Shown: positions 50,524 through 59,976 of the stretch, one piece after another
How the letters are laid out: the number at the start of each line of letters is the position of its first letter
Position numbering within the stretch: position 1 is the first letter of the stretch
NCBI GenBank assembly: GCA_905214875.1
Contig: CAJMNR010000013.1
Coordinates: 12,020 to 76,019, forward strand
Origin: an uncultured bacterium
GTDB taxonomy: Bacteria > Bacillota > Clostridia > Lachnospirales > Lachnospiraceae
Direction: 5' to 3'
DNA length: 64,000 nucleotides
Program-made: the position numbers and the translations under genes
The notes under the pieces: model-generated
Database searches by the model: none
What the model saw: the letters and a program-made list of their open reading frames with translations, nothing else
What the model was told of the DNA's origin: nothing

Positions 50524-53391
50524 ATGGAAAAGAAAAATTATATAAAGATTCGAGGGGCAAAAGAGCATAACTTAAAGAATATCTCAGTGGACATCCCTCG
50601 TGATGAATTCGTTGTCTTAACAGGGCTAAGTGGTTCCGGTAAGTCATCCCTTGCCTTTGATACTATTTATGCGGAAGGACAGCGTAGATATATGGAATCA
50701 TTATCGTCCTATGCAAGACAATTCTTAGGACAGATGGAAAAACCAAGTGTGGAAAGCATTGAAGGATTATCTCCTGCAATCTCCATCGACCAGAAGTCAA
50801 CGAACCGTAACCCTCGTTCTACGGTTGGTACCGTGACAGAAATCTATGATTACCTTCGTTTATTATATGCAAGAATCGGTATCCCTCATTGTCCAAACTG
50901 TGGAAAAGAGATTAAGAAGCAGTCTGTTGACCAGATGGTAACAGAAATCATGAAGCTTCCAGAACGTACGAAGATCCAGCTGCTTGCTCCAGTCGTTCGA
51001 GGTCGTAAGGGTGAACATGTAAAGATTCTTGAAAACGCCAAGAAGAGCGGTTATGTACGTGTCATGGTGGATGGTAATTTATATGAGTTATCAGAGGAAA
51101 TCAAATTAGAGAAGAATAAGAAGCATAATATTGAAATCATTATCGATCGTCTTAGTGTTCGTGAAGGAATTGAAAAGCGTCTCGCTGACTCTATCGAAAG
51201 TACATTGAAGCTTGGAGAAGGGCTAATGATCGTGGATGTAATCGATGGTGAGCCATTACGTTTCTCTGAAAGCTTCTCTTGTCCTGATTGTGGAATCAGT
51301 ATTGATGAGATTGAACCTAGAAGTTTCTCTTTCAACAATCCGTTTGGTGCATGTCCTGACTGTATCGGTATTGGATTTAAGATGGAATTTGATCCAGAAC
51401 TTATGATCCCAGATCAGAAGCTTTCCTTAAATGAAGGTGCAATTCAAGTATTAGGATGGCAGAGCAGTAATGATCCATCCAGTTACACGCATTGCTTATT
51501 GGAAGCATTGGCAAAAGAGTATGATTTTAGTTTAGATACGCCTTATGAAGAATTATCTGACAAAGTTAAGGATATCATAATCCATGGAACAAAAGGCAGG
51601 AAGGTTCAGGTACATTATCGTGGACAACGTGGTGTCGGCGTATATGATGTAGCATTTGAAGGTTTAATCTTGAACTGCCACCGTCGTTATCGTGAAACTG
51701 GTTCTGATACGACGAAACAAGAGTATGAGACATTTATGCAGATTACACCTTGTAAGACTTGTGGAGGAAAGAGATTAAAGAAAGAATCATTAGCTGTTAC
51801 AGTTGGAGGAATCGATATTGCTTCTTTAACAGAGCTTTCAATCCGCGACTTAATGACATTCTTTGAAAACTTAGAATTAACACCTCAACAGCAAAAAATT
51901 GGTGAACTTGTATTAAAAGAAATCAAAGCGAGAGTTGGTTTCTTAATCAATGTAGGTCTTGATTACCTTTCCCTTGCGAGAGCGACAGGTACATTATCTG
52001 GTGGTGAGGCACAGCGTATTCGACTTGCAACACAGATTGGTTCTGGTCTTGTTGGCGTTGTGTATATCCTTGATGAGCCTAGTATCGGTCTTCACCAAAG
52101 AGATAATGACAAGCTGTTAGCAACGCTTCAGAACTTAAAGAATCTGGGGAATACATTGATTGTCGTAGAACATGATGAAGATACGATGTTTGCGGCAGAT
52201 TATATCGTGGATATCGGTCCAGGAGCGGGAGAACATGGTGGTAATGTCATTGCTACTGGTAATGCCACAGAGATTATGGCTAACAAAGATTCCATAACTG
52301 GTGCGTACCTTAGCGGACGTATTGCGATTCCGATTCCAAAGGAACGCCGTAAGCCAACGGGATGGTTGAAGGTAAAAGGCGCAAAACAGAATAACTTAAA
52401 GAATATCAATGTAGATATTCCACTTGGCATTATGACTTGTGTTACAGGGGTATCCGGCTCTGGTAAGAGTTCTTTGGTAAATGAAATCATTTATAAGAGG
52501 TTAGCAAAGGACTTAAATCGTGCAAGATGCATTCCTGGACTTCATAAGGACATCGTTGGCATTGAACAGTTAGATAAGGTAATTGCCATTGACCAATCGC
52601 CAATTGGGCGTACACCAAGGTCTAATCCAGCTACGTATACGGGTGTATTTGATCAGATTCGTGATTTATTTGCAGCTACACCAGATGCCAAGGCGAAGGG
52701 GTATAAGAAAGGACGTTTCAGCTTTAATATCAAGGGCGGCCGTTGTGAGGCATGTTCCGGAGACGGTATCTTAAAAATCGAGATGAATTTCTTACCTGAT
52801 GTATATGTACCATGTGAGGTTTGTGGTGGCAAGCGTTACAATCATGAAACATTAGAAGTGAAGTATAAAGGAAAGAGCATCTATGATGTTCTTGATATGA
52901 CAGTAGAAGAAGCAATGCATTTCTTTGAAAATATGCCAAATATCCGTCGTAAGATTGAGACGCTTTACGATGTTGGTCTTGGATATGTTCGTTTAGGACA
53001 GCCATCTACACAGTTATCCGGTGGAGAGGCACAGCGTATCAAGCTTGCAACAGAACTTAGCAAACGCAGTACAGGTAAGACAATCTATATCCTTGATGAG
53101 CCAACAACTGGACTTCATTTCGCAGATGTAGACAAGTTAATTCAAATCTTACGTCGTTTATCTGATGGAGGCAATACGGTTCTTGTAATTGAGCACAACT
53201 TAGAGGTAATTAAGACAGCTGACTATATCATTGATATCGGTCCAGAAGGTGGCGATAAAGGTGGTACGGTAGTTGCCAAAGGTACGCCAGAACAGGTTGC
53301 CAAAGTAGCAGAGTCTTATACTGGTATCTATGTAAAGAAATGTATTGAGAAAGATATTGAGAACGCAAAACGTTTAGCTGAGGAGCAATAA
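50524..53391 (+). CDS. uvrA: Excinuclease ABC subunit A
   Basis: UvrA (955 residues) is the DNA-damage sensor ATPase. Two ABC cassettes have Walker A GLSGSGKSSLAFDT (near residue 32) and GVSGSGKSSLVNE (near 642), with signatures TLSGGEAQRIRLA and QLSGGEAQRIKLA. Zinc modules are present: CPNCGKEI, the pair CPDCG...CPDC around residues 253-280, and CEACSGDG...CEVCGGKRY around 742-768. Length and order are standard. It is followed by the HD phosphohydrolase gene after 2 nt. Confidence 0.98.
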   Translation: MEKKNYIKIRGAKEHNLKNISVDIPRDEFVVLTGLSGSGKSSLAFDTIYAEGQRRYMESLSSYARQFLGQMEKPSVESIEGLSPAISIDQKSTNRNPRSTVGTVTEIYDYLRLLYARIGIPHCPNCGKEIKKQSVDQMVTEIMKLPERTKIQLLAPVVRGRKGEHVKILENAKKSGYVRVMVDGNLYELSEEIKLEKNKKHNIEIIIDRLSVREGIEKRLADSIESTLKLGEGLMIVDVIDGEPLRFSESFSCPDCGISIDEIEPRSFSFNNPFGACPDCIGIGFKMEFDPELMIPDQKLSLNEGAIQVLGWQSSNDPSSYTHCLLEALAKEYDFSLDTPYEELSDKVKDIIIHGTKGRKVQVHYRGQRGVGVYDVAFEGLILNCHRRYRETGSDTTKQEYETFMQITPCKTCGGKRLKKESLAVTVGGIDIASLTELSIRDLMTFFENLELTPQQQKIGELVLKEIKARVGFLINVGLDYLSLARATGTLSGGEAQRIRLATQIGSGLVGVVYILDEPSIGLHQRDNDKLLATLQNLKNLGNTLIVVEHDEDTMFAADYIVDIGPGAGEHGGNVIATGNATEIMANKDSITGAYLSGRIAIPIPKERRKPTGWLKVKGAKQNNLKNINVDIPLGIMTCVTGVSGSGKSSLVNEIIYKRLAKDLNRARCIPGLHKDIVGIEQLDKVIAIDQSPIGRTPRSNPATYTGVFDQIRDLFAATPDAKAKGYKKGRFSFNIKGGRCEACSGDGILKIEMNFLPDVYVPCEVCGGKRYNHETLEVKYKGKSIYDVLDMTVEEAMHFFENMPNIRRKIETLYDVGLGYVRLGQPSTQLSGGEAQRIKLATELSKRSTGKTIYILDEPTTGLHFADVDKLIQILRRLSDGGNTVLVIEHNLEVIKTADYIIDIGPEGGDKGGTVVAKGTPEQVAKVAESYTGIYVKKCIEKDIENAKRLAEEQ

Positions 53392-53393
53392 GT

Positions 53394-53981
53394 ATGGGGA
53401 ATGAATTTTTTGCTATGATGTCTCGAATGAAATATATCGAGAGATGGGCATTAATGCGTAATTCCAGGCCGGAGAATATAAGTGAGCATTCCTTAGAGAC
53501 TGCAATGATTGCCCATGCACTTGGGGTAATTGCAAACAAGAGACTTGACAAAGACATTGATGCCAATCGTCTTGCAGTCATGGCTATGTATCATGACTCT
53601 ACCGAAATCATCACTGGAGATATGCCAACGCCAATCAAATACTACAATGATGAGATCAAGGTGGCATTTAAGGAAGTGGAGAAGGTTGCTGCAAACCGAT
53701 TGTTATCCATGATTCCAGATGATTTGCGAGAAGCTTATGAACCGGTCTTTCTTGAAAGGGAAGAGGATGAAGAGCTATTGAAACTGCTTAAGGCAGCAGA
53801 CAAGATCTCGGCGCTTATAAAATGCCTGGAAGAGAAGAAGGCTGGTAACCATGAGTTTATCAGTGCAGAAAAGACATTAAAAGAGTCGCTGATGGCTATG
53901 GAGTTAGAAGAGGTGAAAATCTTCTTTGAAGAGTTTATGCCAGCGTATGAACTTACATTGGATGAGTTGAATTCATTATAG
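53394..53981 (+). CDS. HD-domain 5'-deoxynucleotidase (YfbR-like)
   Basis: This 195-residue cytosolic enzyme has the HD metal site in SEHSLETAMIAHALG and YHDSTEIITGDMPTPIKYY, the latter closely like YfbR (HDxxExxTGDLPTPVKY). YfbR removes phosphate from deoxynucleoside 5'-monophosphates. It starts 2 nt after uvrA, so it is likely cotranscribed; a link of repair to dNMP recycling is a reasonable inference. A strong terminator follows. Confidence 0.9.
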   Translation: MGNEFFAMMSRMKYIERWALMRNSRPENISEHSLETAMIAHALGVIANKRLDKDIDANRLAVMAMYHDSTEIITGDMPTPIKYYNDEIKVAFKEVEKVAANRLLSMIPDDLREAYEPVFLEREEDEELLKLLKAADKISALIKCLEEKKAGNHEFISAEKTLKESLMAMELEEVKIFFEEFMPAYELTLDELNSL

Positions 53982-53993
53982 AGAAAAGAAGGG

Positions 53994-54024
53994 GGAAGAG
54001 CCTATTAGGTAGGTTCTTCCTCTT
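53994..54024 (+). terminator. Terminator of the uvrBA-yfbR operon
   Basis: An 11-bp stem GGAAGAGCCTA / TAGGTTCTTCC (53994-54004 / 54010-54020, one G-T pair) is followed by TCTTTTCC. Confidence 0.85.
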
Positions 54025-54188
54025 TTCCATTAAAATATTACAAAAACAGTCAAAGAAACTATATAGAAATCGACATAATAGCAAAAATTAAATTAGTACT
54101 AGTCTATTTATTAAAAATAGGGTAGAATAATGTAAATTATAAATTACTGCTTATAAATGTAACAGATATTATTTAGGAGGAAATTCAC

Positions 54189-55730
54189 GTGAATAAGGAA
54201 ATGGTTATTGTTCTAGACTTTGGTGGTCAGTATAATCAATTGATTGCAAGACGTGTTAGAGAGTGTAATGTTTACTGTGAGGTAATGCCATATAACACTA
54301 GCATCGAAAAGATTAAGGAAATCAATCCAAAAGGTATCATTTTTACAGGAGGCCCATCCAGTGTAACTGAAGAAGGTGCTCCATTATGTGATAAGGAAAT
54401 CTTCAACCTAGGCATTCCTGTATTAGGAATCTGCTATGGTGCACAGCTTATGAGTCATTTACTTGGTGGTACTGTAGAGAAAGCAACGCTTAGAGAATAC
54501 GGTAAGACAGAAGTAAATACAAATAGTGAATCTAAATTATTTAAAGGCGTTTCTGCATCTACAATTTGCTGGATGAGCCACTCACTTTATATTTCAAAAG
54601 TACCAGAAGGATTTACAACAAGTGCACACACAGATTCTTGCCCATATGCAGCAATGGAAGATGCAGATAAGAAATTATACGCTGTTCAATTCCACCCAGA
54701 AGTAGAACACACGGTAGAAGGAACTAAGATGCTTTCTAACTTCTTATTTGAGGTTTGTGGATGTTCCGGTGATTGGAAAATGGATTCTTTCGTTGAAGAA
54801 TCAATCAAGGCAATTCGTGAAAAAGTAGGAAACGGTAAAGTACTTTGTGCCCTTTCCGGTGGTGTAGATTCTTCCGTAGCAGCAGTTTTGTTATCCAAAG
54901 CGGTTGGAAAGCAGTTAACTTGCGTATTCGTAGATCATGGCTTACTTCGTAAAAACGAAGGCGATGAAGTAGAAGCAGTATTCGGTCCAGAAGGTCATTA
55001 TGACTTAAACTTTATCCGTGTAAATGCGCAAGAGAGATTCTATGAAAAACTTGCTGGCGTTGATGAACCAGAAGAAAAGAGAAAGATCATCGGTGAAGAA
55101 TTCATCCGTGTATTTGAAGAAGAAGCACAAAAAATCGGTGCTGTAGACTTCCTTGTTCAAGGAACAATCTACCCAGACGTAATTGAATCCGGTCTTGGTA
55201 AATCTGCGGTAATCAAATCCCACCACAACGTTGGCGGTCTTCCAGATTGCGTAGATTTCAAGGAAATCATCGAACCACTTCGCTTATTATTCAAAGATGA
55301 AGTACGTAAGACAGGTCTTGAACTTGGTATCCCTGACTACTTAGTATACCGTCAGCCATTCCCAGGCCCAGGTCTTGCAATCCGTATCATCGGTGAAGTA
55401 ACAGCAGAAAAAGTACGCTTAGTACAAGATGCAGATGCAATCTATCGTGAAGAAATCGCAAAAGCTGGCTGGGACAGAAAAATCGGTCAGTATTTTGCAG
55501 CGTTAACAAATATGAGAAGTGTTGGTTGTATGGGAGACGAAAGAACATACGACTATGCATGTGTTTTAAGAGCAGTAACGACAACAGACTTTATGACAGC
55601 AGAATTTGCTGAGATTCCTTGGGAAGTACTTGGTAAGGTTTCTAGCAGAATTGTTAATGAAGTGAAAGGTATTAATAGAGTACTCTATGATTGTACGGGG
55701 AAACCACCGGCAACGATTGAGTTTGAATAG
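54189..55730 (+). CDS. guaA: GMP synthase (glutamine-hydrolysing)
   Basis: GuaA (513 residues) amidates XMP to GMP. The N-terminal class I amidotransferase domain has GICYGAQ (nucleophile Cys about residue 82) and FHPEVEH. The ATP-pyrophosphatase domain has the P-loop ALSGGVDSSVAAV (about 222-234), and the dimerisation domain ends GKPPATIEFE. GTG is the start, behind TTAGGAGGA. No purine riboswitch was seen upstream. The 3' end of guaA is a known integration hotspot, and a mobile element begins right after its terminator. Confidence 0.98.
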   Translation: MNKEMVIVLDFGGQYNQLIARRVRECNVYCEVMPYNTSIEKIKEINPKGIIFTGGPSSVTEEGAPLCDKEIFNLGIPVLGICYGAQLMSHLLGGTVEKATLREYGKTEVNTNSESKLFKGVSASTICWMSHSLYISKVPEGFTTSAHTDSCPYAAMEDADKKLYAVQFHPEVEHTVEGTKMLSNFLFEVCGCSGDWKMDSFVEESIKAIREKVGNGKVLCALSGGVDSSVAAVLLSKAVGKQLTCVFVDHGLLRKNEGDEVEAVFGPEGHYDLNFIRVNAQERFYEKLAGVDEPEEKRKIIGEEFIRVFEEEAQKIGAVDFLVQGTIYPDVIESGLGKSAVIKSHHNVGGLPDCVDFKEIIEPLRLLFKDEVRKTGLELGIPDYLVYRQPFPGPGLAIRIIGEVTAEKVRLVQDADAIYREEIAKAGWDRKIGQYFAALTNMRSVGCMGDERTYDYACVLRAVTTTDFMTAEFAEIPWEVLGKVSSRIVNEVKGINRVLYDCTGKPPATIEFE

Positions 55731-55736
55731 TAAACA

Positions 55737-55780
55737 AAGCTCCACAACCCGCGTGTTTATGCGGGGTGTGGAGCTTTTTT
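55737..55780 (+). terminator. guaA terminator at the left edge of the mobile element
   Basis: AAGCTCCACAACCCGC (55737-55752) pairs with GCGGGGTGTGGAGCTT (55761-55776), one mismatch, loop 8 nt, then TTTT. The first motif of the integrase-type repeat begins 9 nt after it. Confidence 0.93.
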
Positions 55781-55788
55781 AGTTGGCG

Positions 55789-55807
55789 TGATACCTTTTT
55801 GATACCT
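55789..55807 (+). repeat. Left paired motif TGATACCT-N3-TGATACCT
   Basis: Two exact TGATACCT units (55789-55796 and 55800-55807) are spaced 11 bp start to start, about one helical turn. The identical arrangement recurs at 63860-63878 in the same orientation. This is what integrase arm-binding sites look like. Confidence 0.75.
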
Positions 55808-55834
55808 GAAAGAAGATTTATATTAGCTGATATA

Positions 55835-57877
55835 CTAAATTTGCCACCGATAATTCTCAATACTTTGAGTTTCTCCATTTGAGTCTGTATACTTCCACCA
55901 TTTCCAGCCATTAGTAGACACAGAATTTGGAGCACCAAGGTTAATTTTAGCTTTATCTGCAGATGTTGAAACGGAATACTTCTTGTTGTTATATAACACT
56001 TCTTGTGTATCAATATTATAAGAAGCCTCTGCTTTTTTCCGCTTATATGTTCCCCAAATAGGAATTGTACCAGAGTATGAAGCAGTCTTTTTTATATCAA
56101 CAGTAAATATAGCTGATAATGTATCCTGTTTTGAAATTATTAGTGAGTGTAATTTATCAAATATAAGCTTTGCACGTTCTTCAATAAATGTGTCATAAAA
56201 GTTCTCATATAAGCCAGATAATATATCAACAGGAATCATATGATTTTTCAATACATCTTTAAACTTGCGATTTTCTTGTAGAAGCTCATTCATATAAATA
56301 TGAGGAGCCTTTTTCCCAATTTTTACATTTGTAATTTTAGGAATAAGTGTTCGATTTGCTACACTGTTGATTAAATTTCTATCAGCTTCCTCGTCCAAGG
56401 TAGTATTTAAATATTCTTTAGGGAAGATATGATGATCCTCAACCTTTTCTGTAAATGAGATTTTACTACAGTTATTCCAATCTAGTAATCCGTTAGCGCT
56501 ATAGTTTATAAAATTTAAGAGGGAAACATAAATAGCACTACCTTTTTTATTATAAGAGATAATATCTTCATAGCTAGTTATTAAAGGCTTTAGTCTTTTC
56601 ATATACAACTTATCTGTTATTTTTTTTCCCTTAGCAATGTGTGTTAATACAGTGGAATCAAGAATTATTATTTCATTTGTAGCGGAAACATAACGCTGTG
56701 ATAGAACAGAACTCCAATACCAATACTCAAAAAAATCTTTTTGATTTTGGTTCATTTGCGAAAAACTTTTTTGAGGAAGACTTCTTAAAAACATCATTAT
56801 AGGAATAATAGTACTTGGGTAAGGAATCCATTTATAATTTAGTATGTAGTGATTATTATATAGATACTCTATTGTTGATTTATATAAAAATGTTAGTTCA
56901 TCCCAATGTTTAGTGAAATGTTCAGAGTTTAGATTGCTTAAGATATATTTTTTATCTACTTTTTTTCCGTTGCTCACTAAGTAAGCAATAGAACGAGCAA
57001 TTAATTCTCTGTTGAGAACAATACCTGGGTTTTTGTTTTCAAAATCCTCGATATGCTTTCTTAAGTTAAATCCATTAATTAGCTTTGCCACAAGAATATC
57101 GACGAAAGTTAAGCTAACACCAAGACTATTGCTTCGTTCAAAAAATAGTGCAAACTTATCAGCGGACATATCCAATAGGAAGTATGCAACAAGCTTTTGG
57201 CTTTTAAACAGATCCTCAATTTTTTGTATTATCTGCACATATGTTTTAAAAGAGGATTTATAAAGATCGTCTTCTAACTCTTTTGAAAAAGAGAGTTCAT
57301 TAAAGAAATCCTTTATTTCATCTTCCAGTAAGGAGTCATTAATCTTTTTATAAACAGTTGCGAGATTAATGGATAAATGATCAGGATCTTCATATCCACC
57401 AATTGAAAGAACGGAAGCTTCAAGTGGAATTGATTTAAGGGTACAATCTTTATACTGTTCATCAAGTTCATCGTTGTTTTTCATAATAATCCACACATCA
57501 TCAATACCCTTTAAAGCCCTATAAATTGATGTAATTCGTTGTTGTCCATCAAGAACTAATTTAAAATTATTGATTTGCACTTTGCTTTTAATCTCATCTT
57601 GAGTTAAATATGTAGTTTTGAGTTTACGTCTACGTTTACCCCCAGGACTTTTCCTTTCCCGATTGTCAATTTCTCGCACCGTTAAAGAAAAAGAAGGAAT
57701 TCCATAAATAATTGAACCTATGAAAACATCTTTAAATAAAGAGTCAAATAAATCATAAGTTCTAGATATATCCCATACAAAATCACGTTGAAATTCAGGT
57801 AATGCAATGTTTCCAGAGTCAATCATTTCGACAATTCCAATGAGAGATTCTGTATCAAAATTAGTTAGAGTATTCAT
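55835..57877 (-). CDS. DUF262-HNH nuclease with C-terminal RAMA-like domain
   Basis: The 680-residue protein has an N-terminal DUF262 domain (ParB-like/GmrS fold): PEFQRDFVWD (27-36) and the nucleotide-handling motif LDGQQRITSIYRA (about 109-121). A helical middle follows, then an HNH-type nuclease site VEDHHIFPKEYL near residue 480 with a downstream LINSVANRTLIPK. The last 80 residues (about 600-680; YNNKKYSVSTSADKAK, NGWKWWKY, GETQSIENYR) match the layout of RAMA/DUF4357 domains proposed to read modified DNA. GmrSD/BrxU-type relatives cut modified phage DNA. It probably acts as a modification-dependent defence nuclease. A GGAGG ribosome-binding site precedes the start. Confidence 0.8.
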   Translation of the reverse strand: MNTLTNFDTESLIGIVEMIDSGNIALPEFQRDFVWDISRTYDLFDSLFKDVFIGSIIYGIPSFSLTVREIDNRERKSPGGKRRRKLKTTYLTQDEIKSKVQINNFKLVLDGQQRITSIYRALKGIDDVWIIMKNNDELDEQYKDCTLKSIPLEASVLSIGGYEDPDHLSINLATVYKKINDSLLEDEIKDFFNELSFSKELEDDLYKSSFKTYVQIIQKIEDLFKSQKLVAYFLLDMSADKFALFFERSNSLGVSLTFVDILVAKLINGFNLRKHIEDFENKNPGIVLNRELIARSIAYLVSNGKKVDKKYILSNLNSEHFTKHWDELTFLYKSTIEYLYNNHYILNYKWIPYPSTIIPIMMFLRSLPQKSFSQMNQNQKDFFEYWYWSSVLSQRYVSATNEIIILDSTVLTHIAKGKKITDKLYMKRLKPLITSYEDIISYNKKGSAIYVSLLNFINYSANGLLDWNNCSKISFTEKVEDHHIFPKEYLNTTLDEEADRNLINSVANRTLIPKITNVKIGKKAPHIYMNELLQENRKFKDVLKNHMIPVDILSGLYENFYDTFIEERAKLIFDKLHSLIISKQDTLSAIFTVDIKKTASYSGTIPIWGTYKRKKAEASYNIDTQEVLYNNKKYSVSTSADKAKINLGAPNSVSTNGWKWWKYTDSNGETQSIENYRWQI

Positions 57878-57912
57878 TTTCGTCCTCCAATATAAATAAA
57901 TTTATAAGAAAG

Positions 57913-58422
57913 TTAGTGTAAATTAGGCCATTTTAATTTCCATTCAAGATACTCATCTTTTGAAATTTTTTTATCTATTAACATTTGCTTATGTACATAC
58001 CATTCCTTTAAAAACTCATTAATTGGTCCATAATCCAACCACATTCCAATAGGAGCATGTGCTGGCCATTCATCGCTATCATTGTATCTAACAGCATGAT
58101 CATCAGAAGCGTTAGTCTGTCCATTATTGCGAGTAAGTTCAAATAGATGAATGATATTGGGATTCACTTCATCTAGCCAAAACAACGTCTGCATAATGTC
58201 TTCTACACTTCCTGGAACATCACATATAAAGTTTATATGGTTTACATCCAGAATCTTTGCCATCTCTAATAACGTATCTCTTTTAGGAACACGATATCCA
58301 GACTCGTATTGAGCAATACGGACATCTGCATTTTGTTCATCATAACCTAGTCTAAGACCTAACTCACGTTGGGTAAGCCCTCGAAAGGTTCGTATTCTTT
58401 TGATTTTATCACCTAATACCAT
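57913..58422 (-). CDS. XRE-family regulator upstream of the DUF262 nuclease
   Basis: The 169-residue protein has an N-terminal XRE helix-turn-helix (IKRIRTFRGLTQRELGLRLGYDEQNADVRIAQYE in pieces, residues 7-40). The C-terminal helical half ends FLKEWYVHKQMLIDKKISKDEYLEWKLKWPNLH, a tail found in many Firmicutes XRE proteins. It is 35 nt before the nuclease on the same strand and so likely controls it. It is transcribed divergently from xis-int. GGAGGT precedes the start. Confidence 0.85.
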   Translation of the reverse strand: MVLGDKIKRIRTFRGLTQRELGLRLGYDEQNADVRIAQYESGYRVPKRDTLLEMAKILDVNHINFICDVPGSVEDIMQTLFWLDEVNPNIIHLFELTRNNGQTNASDDHAVRYNDSDEWPAHAPIGMWLDYGPINEFLKEWYVHKQMLIDKKISKDEYLEWKLKWPNLH

Positions 58423-58602
58423 GATATACCTCCATTAATAAATGATAGATTTACTTCTAGTTATTTAGGAGCATGCTTATGTACTCTACACATAATTCCA
58501 ATAATTGTAATTATCTAATTTAAATATATCACCTATAATGCCATATCACAATAAATACTTATCAAATAAGCTAAACTTTATATATTACATAATTTCCAAA
58601 TA

Positions 58603-58631
58603 TTGACAATAGCAAATATGTTAAGTATAAT
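58603..58631 (+). promoter_or_regulatory. Perfect consensus promoter of the xis-int operon
   Basis: TTGACA (58603-58608), 17 nt, TATAAT (58626-58631) match the consensus at every position. AAGCTAA units (58568-58574 and 58653-58659) and an AGCTT/AAGCT hairpin (58641-58657) flank it and could be operator sites for the divergent XRE protein. Confidence 0.85.
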
Positions 58632-58676
58632 ACAGATACAAGCTTAACAAAAAAGCTAAGTGAATAAAGGGAAGAT

Positions 58677-58868
58677 ATGTGTATGAGGAATGAACTATTT
58701 GTTACGGCAGAAGAAGTAGCGCAGGATCTAGGTGTATCTAAACCATTTGCTTACAAGTTGATAAGACAGATGAACGGAGAATTAGAAATGAAAGGCTTCA
58801 TGACGATTGCAGGAAGAGTAAGTCGCAGGTTTTATGAAGAGAAGTTCTACGGTATGAAGCATGCCTGA
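58677..58868 (+). CDS. Excisionase-like DNA-binding protein
   Basis: The 63-residue protein (MCMRNELFVTAEEVAQDLGVSKPFAYKLIRQMN...) has a winged-helix/MerR-type helix-turn-helix as in HTH_17 or Xis proteins. It lies 19 nt before the integrase, the usual place for a directionality factor. ATG at 58677 or 58683 could be used; AAAGGGAAG is upstream. It would bend DNA at the element ends to favour excision. Confidence 0.82.
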   Translation: MCMRNELFVTAEEVAQDLGVSKPFAYKLIRQMNGELEMKGFMTIAGRVSRRFYEEKFYGMKHA

Positions 58869-58887
58869 TTAGGAAAGAAGGGATTCC

Positions 58888-59976
58888 ATGGCAGCATATA
58901 AGGATGACAAAAGAGGAACGTGGTATGTGTCGTTCCATTATAATGACTGGACAGGTAAGAACTGTAGGAAACTAAAGAGGGGCTTTAGGACGAAACGAGA
59001 GGCCTTAGATTGGGAGCAGCATTTTCGTATGGAGCAAGCAAGTAATCTTGATATGACATTTGCAGAATTTGTAGAGGTCTATACAAGGGATATGAAACCA
59101 AAGCTAAAACATAACACATGGCTGACAAAGGAACATATTATACGAACCAAAATACTTCCGTATTTTAAGGATAAGAAAATGTGTGATATTTATTCTAAGG
59201 ATATCATTCAGTGGCAGAATGAGCAGATTACTTACCGAGATAAGCAGGGAAATTCATATGCGCCCACATATTTAAAGACAATACAATCAGAGCTAAGTGC
59301 ATTATTTAATCATGCAGTACGGTTTTATGAGCTAAAGAGCAATCCTGTTACAAAGGCAGGACCATTAGGAAAGACGAAGGCAGAAGAGATGCTATTCTGG
59401 ACGAAAGAGGAGTATTTGAAGTTTATAGAATGTGTGAAGGACAAGCCATATTCGTATTGTGCATTTCAAGTATTATACTGGTGTGGCTTAAGATTAGGAG
59501 AGCTATTAGCCTTAACACTGCAGGATATCGACTTCAAAAATAAAGTGATACGAATTACGAAGTCTTACCAGAGATTGAACGGAGTGGACATAATAACTGA
59601 TCCTAAGACACCTAAGAGTAAGCGAAGTATCAGTATGCCAGATTTTCTTTGTGAAGAGCTTGAAGACTATATCAGTCGATTATATGGAATTCTTCCTACT
59701 GACCGAATATTCCATGTTACAAAGAGTTTCTTGCATCATGAAATGACAAGAGGAGCGAAGGATGCAGGAGTAAAACGGATACGAGTACATGACTTACGGC
59801 ATTCTCATGTATCCTTGCTAATTAGTATGGGATTTTCAGCAGTATCAATTGGAAATAGGGTTGGCCATGAGAGCATTGATATTACGTATCGCTATGCTCA
59901 TATGTTTCCATCCGAGCAGTCTCAAATGGCAAGAATGCTGAATGAGGAGTTTGAGGAAGAAGGAAAGAAAGAATGA
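58888..59976 (+). CDS. int: Tyrosine recombinase / integrase
   Basis: The 362-residue protein has an N-terminal arm-binding (AP2-like) domain (DDKRGTWYVSFHYNDWTGKN), then the SAM-like core-binding domain (about 60-160). In the catalytic domain the first Arg is in CGLRLGELLALTL, the Lys is near TPKSKRSISMP, the box is HDLRHSHVSLL, and VGHESIDITYRYAHM has the last His and the catalytic Tyr. It is Tn916/phage-like. It probably recombines at the guaA 3' end. Its stop overlaps the next ATG. Confidence 0.96.
   Translation: MAAYKDDKRGTWYVSFHYNDWTGKNCRKLKRGFRTKREALDWEQHFRMEQASNLDMTFAEFVEVYTRDMKPKLKHNTWLTKEHIIRTKILPYFKDKKMCDIYSKDIIQWQNEQITYRDKQGNSYAPTYLKTIQSELSALFNHAVRFYELKSNPVTKAGPLGKTKAEEMLFWTKEEYLKFIECVKDKPYSYCAFQVLYWCGLRLGELLALTLQDIDFKNKVIRITKSYQRLNGVDIITDPKTPKSKRSISMPDFLCEELEDYISRLYGILPTDRIFHVTKSFLHHEMTRGAKDAGVKRIRVHDLRHSHVSLLISMGFSAVSIGNRVGHESIDITYRYAHMFPSEQSQMARMLNEEFEEEGKKE

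Noticed and set aside
53982..54188. Purine riboswitch upstream of guaA
   Set aside because: The spacer lacks the conserved three-way-junction core sequences. Only AT-rich sequence and the ribosome-binding site are seen.
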